Assembly (NCBI GenBank): GCA_035604635.1
Contig: DATNIC010000170.1
Location: 1 to 19,755, forward strand
DNA: 19,755 nucleotides
Reading direction: 5' to 3'
Source: DATNIC01 sp035604635
GTDB lineage: Bacteria; Vulcanimicrobiota; Vulcanimicrobiia; Vulcanimicrobiales; Vulcanimicrobiaceae
Made by a program: the position numbers and the translations under genes. Of the stretch, positions 6,618 to 13,265 are shown one piece after another. The notes beneath the pieces are model-generated. The model did no database searches. It saw only the letters and a program-made list of their open reading frames with translations, and was not told the origin of the DNA. The stretch's first letter is position 1. Every line of letters starts with the position of its first letter.

Positions 6618-8998
6618 GACTGATCGATCTCCAGCTTGAGGGATATGGGAAGCTCACCGATCGTCGTTTTTCGTTTTCGCCCGGGCTCACGATCGTCTCG
6701 GGTCCGAACGAAGCGGGTAAATCGACCCTCGTCGACGCCCTCATCGCCGTCCTTTATGGCCCGGGTCGCAAGGACGACCGTGACGCGAAGCGTCCGTGGT
6801 CGGGTGCGAACTACCGCGGACGTCTGCGCTACGCGCTGCACGACGGGCGCGAGTTCGAGATTCAGCGCGATTTCGCAAAGGACGGCCGGACGGCCAAGAT
6901 CTTCGATCGCAACGGCAACGACGTTACCGCCCAGTTGACGGTGAACAAGAACGTCGTCCCAGGCGAAGTGCAACTGAGCATCCCCCGCGAGGTCTTCATC
7001 AACGCCTCATGCGTGCGGCAGCAGGGCATCGCAATCGACGGCGAGCACGCAGCTCGGATCAGCGCATCCTTGGCGCAAGCACTCGACGGCGGTCCTCGTG
7101 AAGACGCGGCGCATCGCGCACTCGAAGCGCTCGAAGCCGCGCTCAAGACGGAGGTCGGCACGGAACGGGCGCAGCTGAGGAATGCGCCGTTGCGCAAGGC
7201 GCTCCACGATGCGGCGGACGCGCAAGCTCGGGCCGATGCGGCGCGCGAGACCCTGCGCGGACTCATGGAGACGCGCGAGCGTCTGTCCTCCGCCCAGGAG
7301 GAACGCGAGCGGCTCGTCCGTTCGATCGCAGAGCATCGGCGACGCGGGCGCGCCATGCAAGCCGCCTCGATCCGCTCGCGACTGGAACAATTGCGCAAGC
7401 TGCGCGAAGAGATCGGCGCCCTCGACGCGGGCCGCGCGCAGTTCGACGACGTCGCCGATTTTCCCGAAGAGCGCCTCGGCGAACTGGAAGCGCGCTACCG
7501 CACCTGGCAAGATTGCGAAACGCGTTCGAAGCTGATTGCCGAAGAGGCGCGGCGCGCGGCCGATGCGGTCCCACGCGACGCACCCAAGCTCGACGTCGAC
7601 GAAGCAACGCTCGCGCAAGCCGAGCGCGCCGCGGGCGAAGTCGACGAGGCCCGCGTACAGGCGATCGCGGCCGCAAACGATGCCGCGGCCGCACGACGCG
7701 TGCCTGACGGCGATGCGCTGCTCGGGGCCTGCTTCGTCGCCGCCGCGACGACGGCGGCTGGGGCTGTCGGTTGCGCGATCGCGCACTGGTGGACCGGCGC
7801 GGTATGGATCGCCGGAGCGGCGCTGCTGCTCATCGCTCTGTGCGGCCAACGGCTGCGAGCGCGCCATGCACGCCGTGCGGCAGTTGCTCGGCTCCAAGTG
7901 CTCGCAGACGAAGCGTCGGGCCGCGAAACGACCTCCGGCGCGACCTTGGCGGCGATCCTCGGCCCGCTCGGTATCACGAGTGCGGCCGAGCTGCGCCGCC
8001 GCAGCGACCAGGCACGCTCGCGCGCCTCGCTCGCGGCGATGGCGTACGCCGCGCAGGAGCGCATGCGCGAAGCACAACTGCAAGCGCGTGAAGCAGCCCT
8101 CGCGTTCGACGAGGCGGCAAGCTCGATGATCGAGCGGACCGGATCGCGCGACGAGGACATCGTTCGAGCGCGAACGCTGGCTGCGCGCCGGCGCGAGCGC
8201 GACGGCATCGAGAACAACCGGCGCATGAAAGACGTCCTGCGGACCGATCTGCTGCGCGGTGATGACGAACTCGCGCTCGAGGCCCAACTCGTCGAGCTGA
8301 TCGCGGACGGCGTCGACGAAACGGCCGCGCCGCAGACGCCGGGACGGGCCTTCGAAGCGGAGGGCGCGCAACTCGAGCAACGGCTGCGCGAGGCCGAGTC
8401 GGCAGCGGCGCGCTACGAGGCCGAGATCCTTGCGACCGAGCGAACCTTGCCGGACATCGCCGAACTCGACGACGAGGCGGCTGCGTTCAGCGATCGGGCG
8501 GGACGCCTGCAAGCGTTTGCGAGCGCCGTTGCGCTGGCGTACGCGACGATCGAAGAACGGACGCGCGAAGCGCACGAGAAGTTCGCGCGCCGCCTCGAAG
8601 ACTACGCAGCGACGCACCTCTCGTCCATCACCGCGGGCCGTTACTCCGAGTTGCGCGTCGACCCCGCGACCCTCGCGGTCCGCGTCCGGGCCCCTGAGAC
8701 CGGCGAGATCGTCGACCTCGATGCGCTCTCGGCCGGGACGCGCGATCAGATCTATCTCATCGTTCGCTTTGCGATGGCACGCATGTTCGCAGAGGGTTTG
8801 GAGACGCCGCCGCTTCTACTCGACGATCCGTTCGCGTATTGGGATAGCGAGCGGCTCGAGCGCTGCCTCCCGGTCCTGGTCGCCGGTTCCGAGACGATAC
8901 AGACGATCATCTGCACGAGCAGCGCCGAGTTCGCACGGGCAGCAGGTGCGCTCGACGGCGCACACCGCATCGTTCTCGATAGCCCTGTCTTAGTGTAG
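6614..8998 (+). CDS. Rad50/SbcC-like AAA ATPase with central membrane hairpin (YhaN type)
   Basis: A 794-residue SMC-like ATPase, GTG start. The N-terminal half-site LQLEGYGKL and Walker A GPNEAGKST (30-38) and the C-terminal signature LSAGTRDQ (705-712) and Walker B PLLLDDP (733-739) would fold together as an ABC-type head. Between them are Ala/Arg/Glu-rich coiled-coil arms (about 160-360 and 415-660). At the turn, about 369-411, lies a strongly hydrophobic segment (GACFVAAATTAAGAVGCAIA, then GAVWIAGAALLLIALCG) consistent with two membrane helices, and no zinc-hook CxxC is present. This layout matches YhaN proteins rather than SbcC and suggests membrane attachment. The length is shorter than SbcC (about 1,000 residues). 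It partners the preceding phosphoesterase through a 4-base gene overlap. Role in DNA-end processing or repair is inferred from family. Confidence 0.88.
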   Translation: MRLIDLQLEGYGKLTDRRFSFSPGLTIVSGPNEAGKSTLVDALIAVLYGPGRKDDRDAKRPWSGANYRGRLRYALHDGREFEIQRDFAKDGRTAKIFDRNGNDVTAQLTVNKNVVPGEVQLSIPREVFINASCVRQQGIAIDGEHAARISASLAQALDGGPREDAAHRALEALEAALKTEVGTERAQLRNAPLRKALHDAADAQARADAARETLRGLMETRERLSSAQEERERLVRSIAEHRRRGRAMQAASIRSRLEQLRKLREEIGALDAGRAQFDDVADFPEERLGELEARYRTWQDCETRSKLIAEEARRAADAVPRDAPKLDVDEATLAQAERAAGEVDEARVQAIAAANDAAAARRVPDGDALLGACFVAAATTAAGAVGCAIAHWWTGAVWIAGAALLLIALCGQRLRARHARRAAVARLQVLADEASGRETTSGATLAAILGPLGITSAAELRRRSDQARSRASLAAMAYAAQERMREAQLQAREAALAFDEAASSMIERTGSRDEDIVRARTLAARRRERDGIENNRRMKDVLRTDLLRGDDELALEAQLVELIADGVDETAAPQTPGRAFEAEGAQLEQRLREAESAAARYEAEILATERTLPDIAELDDEAAAFSDRAGRLQAFASAVALAYATIEERTREAHEKFARRLEDYAATHLSSITAGRYSELRVDPATLAVRVRAPETGEIVDLDALSAGTRDQIYLIVRFAMARMFAEGLETPPLLLDDPFAYWDSERLERCLPVLVAGSETIQTIICTSSAEFARAAGALDGAHRIVLDSPVLV

Positions 8999-9003
8999 AG
9001 GCA

Positions 9004-9022
9004 CGCGCGCTGCAAGCGCGCG
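9004..9022. terminator. Hairpin between convergent genes, possible weak terminator
   Basis: CGCGCGC (9004-9010) and GCGCGCG (9016-9022) pair perfectly around the loop TGCAA. It occupies the 32-base gap between the converging ATPase and peroxiredoxin genes. No T-tract adjoins it on either strand, so classical intrinsic termination is uncertain. Confidence 0.4.
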
Positions 9023-9030
9023 ACGGTTAC

Positions 9031-9579
9031 TCAGGTTTTCTCGGCGAGTCTCCGGAGAGCTCCCAGGAGATTGCTCACGTGTTTGGCGGGATCGAGCGAA
9101 GTATACTCGTACGCGATCTTGCCGTCACGGGCGATGACGTACGACGTGCGATTATCGTACTTGCCGATGAGCGTGGCCCCATATTCCTTGGCAATCGACT
9201 GGCTCTCGTCGGCCGCGACCGCGAACTTGCTGCGGCATTCGCTGACTGAGAACTTGCTGAGTCTTTCGATGTCGTCGGACGAAACGCCGATCACCGTCGC
9301 GCCGAGCCGATGGAAGTCGTCCATATGCTCGGCAAAGTCGTGCGCTTCGACGGTGCAGCCCGGCGTGAACGCCGCCGGGTAGAAGTACAAGACGACGGGG
9401 CCTTTCTTGAGCGCCTCGGTCAGATCGAACTCGAAAACCCTTCCCCCGATCGAGGCCTTCGCGCGGAAAGCCGGCGCGCTGTCGCCTTGCTTGAGCGAGG
9501 CGACGGCAGTCCCGCTCAACGCCGCCACGCATGCGATGGTCAGGGCAACGAACCGGTAAAACAGTTTAGAGAGGCTCAT
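9031..9579 (-). CDS. Exported Bcp/AhpC-TSA family peroxiredoxin
   Basis: A 182-residue thiol peroxidase reducing H2O2 and organic peroxides. The N-terminus (LFYRFVALTIACVAALSG, then TAVA) is a signal peptide, so the mature enzyme should act outside the cytoplasm. The peroxidatic motif PAAFTPGC with Thr72 and Cys75 is intact (PxxxTxxC). Cys115 in SVSECRSKF is a possible resolving cysteine, though 40 residues from Cys75 rather than the 5 typical of classic Bcp. YFYPAAFTPG, VIGVSSDD and GATLIGKYDNRTSYVIARDG are standard Bcp landmarks. The ATG at 9579-9577 overlaps the TGA of the upstream acyl-CoA dehydrogenase (ATGA), so it is translated from the same message. Its electron donor is not evident here. 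Confidence 0.92.
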   Translation of the reverse strand: MSLSKLFYRFVALTIACVAALSGTAVASLKQGDSAPAFRAKASIGGRVFEFDLTEALKKGPVVLYFYPAAFTPGCTVEAHDFAEHMDDFHRLGATVIGVSSDDIERLSKFSVSECRSKFAVAADESQSIAKEYGATLIGKYDNRTSYVIARDGKIAYEYTSLDPAKHVSNLLGALRRLAEKT

Positions 9580-10724
9580 AGTCCCAATAATCGCGCGATC
9601 ACCATGCGCTGCACCTCATTCGTCCCTTCCCCGATCTCGTTGATCTTTTGATCGCGGTAGAAGCGCGAGATCGGGTACTCGTCCATGAAACCATACCCAC
9701 CGTGAATTTGGAGCGCTTCGTTGACGACGCGCCGCGATACTTCGCCCGAGTACAGCTTCGCGAGGCTGGCCGCCAGGGCGAAGTCGCGCCCGCGATCCTT
9801 CTCCCAAGCGGCCCGCAACACCATCAGCTTGGCGTGCTCGATCTCGACGACCATGTCGGCGAGCTTGAATGCGATCGCTTGAAACTTGCCGATCGGCTGT
9901 CCGAACTGACGTCGTTCCTTGGAATAGGCGAGGGCCATCTCGTACGCTCCGATCGCTTGGCCGACGGAGAGCGCGGCGATCGAGATCCTTCCGCCGTCGA
10001 GGACTTCGAAAAATTGCCGCAGCCCGCGCCCGCGTTCCCCCAAGAGGTGCTCGACCGGGACCGTCGCGTTGACGAAGGAGAGTTCGTGGGTGTCGGAGGC
10101 TCGCCAGCCCATCTTCTTGTACGGGGCGCTGCGCGAAAAGCCGGGCGTCTCTTGCGGGACGATGATGTTCGAGATCTCGGGGTCGCCGTGCGCGTCGCGG
10201 CCCGTTACGGCGGCGATCGTCGTCCCGCCGGTGATCGTCGTCCCGCTATTGGTGATGAAGGCCTTTGTCCCGTTGATCACCCATGCTCCGTCACGCAGCT
10301 CGGCGCGCGTCTGGATCGACCCGGCGTCGCTCCCGGCGCCGGGCTCGGTCAAACCGAACCCCCAGAGCGCCGTTCCTTGCGCCAGCGGGACCAGATACCG
10401 CTCCTTCTGCGCTTCGGTCCCGAAGAGCGAGAACGGCGTCGCGCCCAACGAGACGTTGGCGGCCAGCGTGATCGCCGTCGAGGCATCGACCGCCGCAATC
10501 TCCATGACCGCGAGCGCATAAGCGACCGTATCCGCGCCAACGCCGCCATATTTCTCGGGGAACGGCAGACCGAAAAGCCCGAGCTCGGCCATCTTCGAGA
10601 CGAGGTCGTACGGAAATGCCTCGTCGCGGTCCATCTGTTCGGCGCGCGGCGCCACCTCGTCGCGCGCGAACTCGCGACACAGCGCCGCGATCGCCTTCTG
10701 TTCGTCGCTTAAATCGAAGTCCAC
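9576..10724 (-). CDS. Acyl-CoA dehydrogenase (FAD flavoenzyme)
   Basis: A 382-residue enzyme, the usual length for short/medium/branched-chain acyl-CoA dehydrogenases, which introduce an alpha-beta double bond into acyl-CoA and pass electrons to electron-transfer flavoprotein. Landmarks are GLTEPGAGSDAGS (family signature near residue 125), KERRQFGQPIGKFQ (FAD region) and LQIHGGYGFMDEYPISRFYR (second signature). NEIGEGTNEVQ contains Glu366, at the position of the catalytic base in medium- and short-chain members (isovaleryl-type enzymes place it elsewhere). Start is GTG at 10724-10722. There is almost no ribosome site, and a promoter predicted just upstream would give a very short leader. The stop overlaps the peroxiredoxin start by four bases. 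Chain-length preference cannot be told from sequence alone. Confidence 0.95.
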   Translation of the reverse strand: MDFDLSDEQKAIAALCREFARDEVAPRAEQMDRDEAFPYDLVSKMAELGLFGLPFPEKYGGVGADTVAYALAVMEIAAVDASTAITLAANVSLGATPFSLFGTEAQKERYLVPLAQGTALWGFGLTEPGAGSDAGSIQTRAELRDGAWVINGTKAFITNSGTTITGGTTIAAVTGRDAHGDPEISNIIVPQETPGFSRSAPYKKMGWRASDTHELSFVNATVPVEHLLGERGRGLRQFFEVLDGGRISIAALSVGQAIGAYEMALAYSKERRQFGQPIGKFQAIAFKLADMVVEIEHAKLMVLRAAWEKDRGRDFALAASLAKLYSGEVSRRVVNEALQIHGGYGFMDEYPISRFYRDQKINEIGEGTNEVQRMVIARLLGL

Positions 10725-10743
10725 GCGCAGGTTTCGCTTTTAT

Positions 10744-10765
10744 TTGACCGAACAAAGAAGGTCAA
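10744..10765. repeat. Inverted repeat in the divergent gap, possible operator
   Basis: TTGACC at 10744-10749 and GGTCAA at 10760-10765 are exact inverted copies with a 10-base spacer, lying between the divergent starts. The spacing would suit a dimeric regulator, and one arm is also the predicted -35 box. Whether it is a regulator site or chance is open. Confidence 0.35.
10756..10761 (+). promoter_or_regulatory. Shine-Dalgarno site supporting the TTG start of ftsE
   Basis: AGAAGG lies 5 bases before the TTG at 10767. The protein that results begins MISLRGVSLVYRNG, the usual beginning of FtsE, so the rare start codon is well supported. Confidence 0.75.
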
Positions 10766-10766
10766 T

Positions 10767-11477
10767 TTGATATCGCTCCGCGGTGTCTCGCTTGTCTATC
10801 GTAACGGCGTCCGCGCTCTCGACGACGTCGATCTCGACATCGAAAAAGGCGCGTTCGTCTTCCTCGTCGGACATTCCGGGACCGGCAAATCAAGCCTGTT
10901 ACGGCTCCTGTACCGCGAGGCCGTCCCATCGGCCGGCGCGGTCGTCGTCGACGGCATCCGGGTCGAGCGGCTGCGGCGCTCCAAGATCCCGCAGTTGCGG
11001 CGCAACGTCGGTGTCGTGTTCCAAGACTTCAAGCTGCTCTCCGACAAGACCGTTTGGGAAAACGTCGCGTTTGCTCTTCACGTCACGGGGACGCCGACGA
11101 GGGATGTCATGCGTCAGGTTCCGCGCGCGCTCGACCTCGTCGGCCTCTCGCACAAGAGCCGCATGTTCCCGGCCGAACTCTCCGGCGGCGAGCAGCAGCG
11201 GACGGCGATTGCGCGCGCGCTCGTGAACAATCCGAAGATCCTCCTATGCGACGAACCGACCGGGAATCTCGATCCGTCGAACACGACCGAGATCATGGAG
11301 CTTCTGCTGCGGATCAATCTCAAGGGGACGACGGTGGTCGTCGCCACGCACAACCAAGCGGTGGTCGACCGCATGCGCCGTCGCGTCATCCGACTCGAAG
11401 ACGGCAAGATCATCGCTGACGAAGAGCGGGGGTATTATTTCCGTGGATTGGGGCAGACTTCGCTTCTTTCTGGGTGA
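10767..11477 (+). CDS. ftsE: Cell-division ABC transporter ATP-binding protein FtsE
   Basis: A 236-residue ABC ATPase with TTG start. It shows Walker A GHSGTGKS (35-42), Q-loop Gln86 in VVFQDFKLL, signature LSGGEQQR (138-145), Walker B ILLCDEPTGNLDP (158-170) and an H-loop ATHNQ. The VVFQDFKLL segment and the long match to FtsE through the C-terminus separate it from other MacB/LolD-type ATPases, as does the FtsX gene that follows. FtsE hydrolyses ATP to drive conformational changes in FtsX, which activates peptidoglycan hydrolases at the division site or side wall; it does not transport a known substrate. The last 35 bases overlap ftsX. First gene of the plus-strand envelope operon. Confidence 0.96.
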   Translation: MISLRGVSLVYRNGVRALDDVDLDIEKGAFVFLVGHSGTGKSSLLRLLYREAVPSAGAVVVDGIRVERLRRSKIPQLRRNVGVVFQDFKLLSDKTVWENVAFALHVTGTPTRDVMRQVPRALDLVGLSHKSRMFPAELSGGEQQRTAIARALVNNPKILLCDEPTGNLDPSNTTEIMELLLRINLKGTTVVVATHNQAVVDRMRRRVIRLEDGKIIADEERGYYFRGLGQTSLLSG

Positions 11478-12324
11478 GGTTGTTTCGAACTTCACCCGCA
11501 ACGCCGTCATGCAGTTGACGGCGATCGGGACCGTAACCGTAACCGTCCTTCTGCTTGGGACGTTCATGTATGCCCACCAAACGCTGACGCAATTGGGGAG
11601 CGGCGTCTTGAGCAAGATCGAGATCTCCGCCTATCTCAAGGACGACGTCGACGACGTCAAGGCGCGTTCGCTCTCGCAGAAGCTGGCCGCCGATGCGCGC
11701 GTCGCCTCGGCCGACTACATCCCGCGGGCGCAAGGACTTAAAGAGATGGTCGATCGGCTCCAGGGCCAGATCGATATGTCGTTGCTGACGACCAATCCGC
11801 TCCCAAACGCCTTTCGCGTGCGCGTGAAGAATCCCGACGACGTGAACGCCGTCGCCTCCACGATCGAGAAATATCCTGAAGTCGCGCAAGTCGACTACGC
11901 CGCCGACGTCGTGCGCAAACTGCTCCGCGCGACCGACGTGTTCGGTCGAGTGGGGATCGCGATGATCGGTCTGCTGCTGATTACAGCCGCGATCATCATT
12001 GCCAATACGATTCGCCTGACCGTCTTTGCGCGGCGCCGTGAAATCTCGATCATGCAGCTCGTAGGTGCAACGAATATGTATATCCGTGGCCCCTTCATTT
12101 GCGAAGGGCTGCTCGCGGGCTTCATCGGGTCGCTCGTAGCCGTCGCGATCTTGGCGGTTGCTCGCTTCGAGCTGGCGCCGCGCTTGTTCGAGTCGCTTGC
12201 GTTCATCGCGATCGGCGCCGTCAAGATCGACGAGCCCTTGCTTGCCGGAGAGCTCCTACTTACCGGCGCCGCCGTCGGATTCGTCGCCGCTTGGCTTTCG
12301 GTCGGCCGATACTTGAGGACGTGA
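11443..12324 (+). CDS. ftsX: Cell-division permease-like protein FtsX
   Basis: A 293-residue membrane protein with the FtsX topology: a cytoplasmic N-terminus, one helix at about 22-43, a large extracytoplasmic loop (about 45-165), and three further helices at about 168-190, 217-240 and 264-286. The RRREISIMQLVGAT stretch after the second helix is the conserved cytoplasmic FtsX/MacB element. The external loop is the part that binds and activates murein hydrolases or their regulators in other bacteria. GTG start, reading from inside the end of ftsE with GGGGG about ten bases upstream. Its stop overlaps the GTG of the response-regulator gene by four bases. The natural client is the M23 protein encoded two genes on. 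Confidence 0.95.
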   Translation: MDWGRLRFFLGEVVSNFTRNAVMQLTAIGTVTVTVLLLGTFMYAHQTLTQLGSGVLSKIEISAYLKDDVDDVKARSLSQKLAADARVASADYIPRAQGLKEMVDRLQGQIDMSLLTTNPLPNAFRVRVKNPDDVNAVASTIEKYPEVAQVDYAADVVRKLLRATDVFGRVGIAMIGLLLITAAIIIANTIRLTVFARRREISIMQLVGATNMYIRGPFICEGLLAGFIGSLVAVAILAVARFELAPRLFESLAFIAIGAVKIDEPLLAGELLLTGAAVGFVAAWLSVGRYLRT

Positions 12325-13265
12325 CGGCTGAAAGCGCACCAAGACGCAAGGTGGTCGTAATCGACGACGATCGCAGCTACCGTGCGATCGTATCCCGGAA
12401 TCTGGAACTCGCGGGCTTCGATCCAATCGAGTGCGTCGACGGTCCTTCCGCGCTCACGCTGCTCGATGTTCAGTGCCCTGACCTCATCCTGATCGACGCG
12501 GTGCTGCCGCGCATGGACGGCCTCGAAGTGACTCGGCGCATTCGCAAGATGTCGAGCTGCGCGCACGTCCCCGTGATCTTGTTGACGACCACCGAAGAAA
12601 AAGGGCAGACGATCGCCGGTCTCGAGGCGGGCGCGGATGACTGCATCGCCAAGCCGTTGCGCCCCGACGAGATGCTCGCCCGGATTCGCGCGAAGATCCG
12701 CCGTGCTGCCGATGGCACCGTGCAGCCGTTGACGAGGTTGCCGGGGAATCTGGCAATCGAACGCGAGGTCCGCCGGCGCGTCGAGGGCATGATCCCATGG
12801 TCGCTGCTCTACGCGGACCTCGACCACTTCAAGTCGTTCAACGATCGTTACGGCTTCGCGCGCGGCGACGCCGCGATCCAGCTGATCGCAGCCATCCTGA
12901 CCGACGTGACCCACTCGTTCGGCGCCGAGGGAGATTTCGTCGGCCACGTCGGCGGCGATGATTTTGTCGTCTTGACGCGGCCGGGAACCGATGTCCGGAT
13001 CTCGGAACGGGTCGTCGGGATGTTCGATCGCGACATCCGGGTCCTCTACGACATCGAAGATCTCGAGCGCGGCTACATTGCAACGACCGACCGTGCCGGC
13101 GCAAGCGCCGAATTTCCGATCATGACCGTGTCGATCGCAATCGTGTCGAACGAGGATCGGACTTTCACGTCATATCAGCAAGTCAGCGAGGTCGCCGCCG
13201 AACTGAAAAAGTACGCCAAGTCGATCGAACGCTCGGTGTGGGTAAAGGACCAGCGGCGCTCGTGA
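12321..13265 (+). CDS. Response regulator with C-terminal GGDEF-family domain (GGDDF motif)
   Basis: A 314-residue two-domain signalling protein. Residues 10-128 are a receiver: acidic pocket Asp15-Asp17, phospho-acceptor Asp59 in LILIDAVLPRMDG, switch Thr at about 90 and Lys111 in AKPL. Residues about 137-305 form a GGDEF-fold domain with LTRLPGN, metal-binding YADLDHFKSFND (Asp166) and GHVGGDDFVVL (211-215). The fourth residue of the motif is Asp rather than Glu, and the RxxD inhibitory site is absent (its Arg position is Ala). It may be a diguanylate cyclase with relaxed feedback control, or a catalytically weak or nucleotide-binding version. GTG 12321 overlaps the ftsX stop (GTGA) and its own stop overlaps the next GTG in the same way. 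A later GTG at 12351 is a less likely start. No histidine kinase gene is in view. Confidence 0.92.
   Translation: MTAESAPRRKVVVIDDDRSYRAIVSRNLELAGFDPIECVDGPSALTLLDVQCPDLILIDAVLPRMDGLEVTRRIRKMSSCAHVPVILLTTTEEKGQTIAGLEAGADDCIAKPLRPDEMLARIRAKIRRAADGTVQPLTRLPGNLAIEREVRRRVEGMIPWSLLYADLDHFKSFNDRYGFARGDAAIQLIAAILTDVTHSFGAEGDFVGHVGGDDFVVLTRPGTDVRISERVVGMFDRDIRVLYDIEDLERGYIATTDRAGASAEFPIMTVSIAIVSNEDRTFTSYQQVSEVAAELKKYAKSIERSVWVKDQRRS

Larger units (their letters stand above)
10737..10765 (-). promoter_or_regulatory. Predicted sigma-70-type promoter for the acyl-CoA dehydrogenase operon
   Basis: On the minus strand a -35 TTGACC (10765-10760) and a -10 TAAAAG (10742-10737) are separated by exactly 17 bases. 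Transcription would start near 10730, only about six bases before the GTG at 10724, giving a nearly leaderless message. This agrees with the lack of a ribosome site. The -35 overlaps the ribosome site of the divergent ftsE gene. Confidence 0.5.

Noticed and set aside
7007..8617. Long open frame of 536 codons on the minus strand
   Set aside because: Antisense to the SbcC-like ATPase, whose Walker and signature motifs are certain; the frame shows only mirror composition.
6614..8998. Zinc-hook CxxC in the SbcC-like ATPase
   Set aside because: Looked for at the coiled-coil turn; the cysteines there (near residues 373, 387 and 410) are not in CxxC spacing and lie in hydrophobic segments.
9648..10712. 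Plus-strand open frame of 354 codons
   Set aside because: Antisense to the acyl-CoA dehydrogenase with all its family motifs; no ribosome site or domain of its own.
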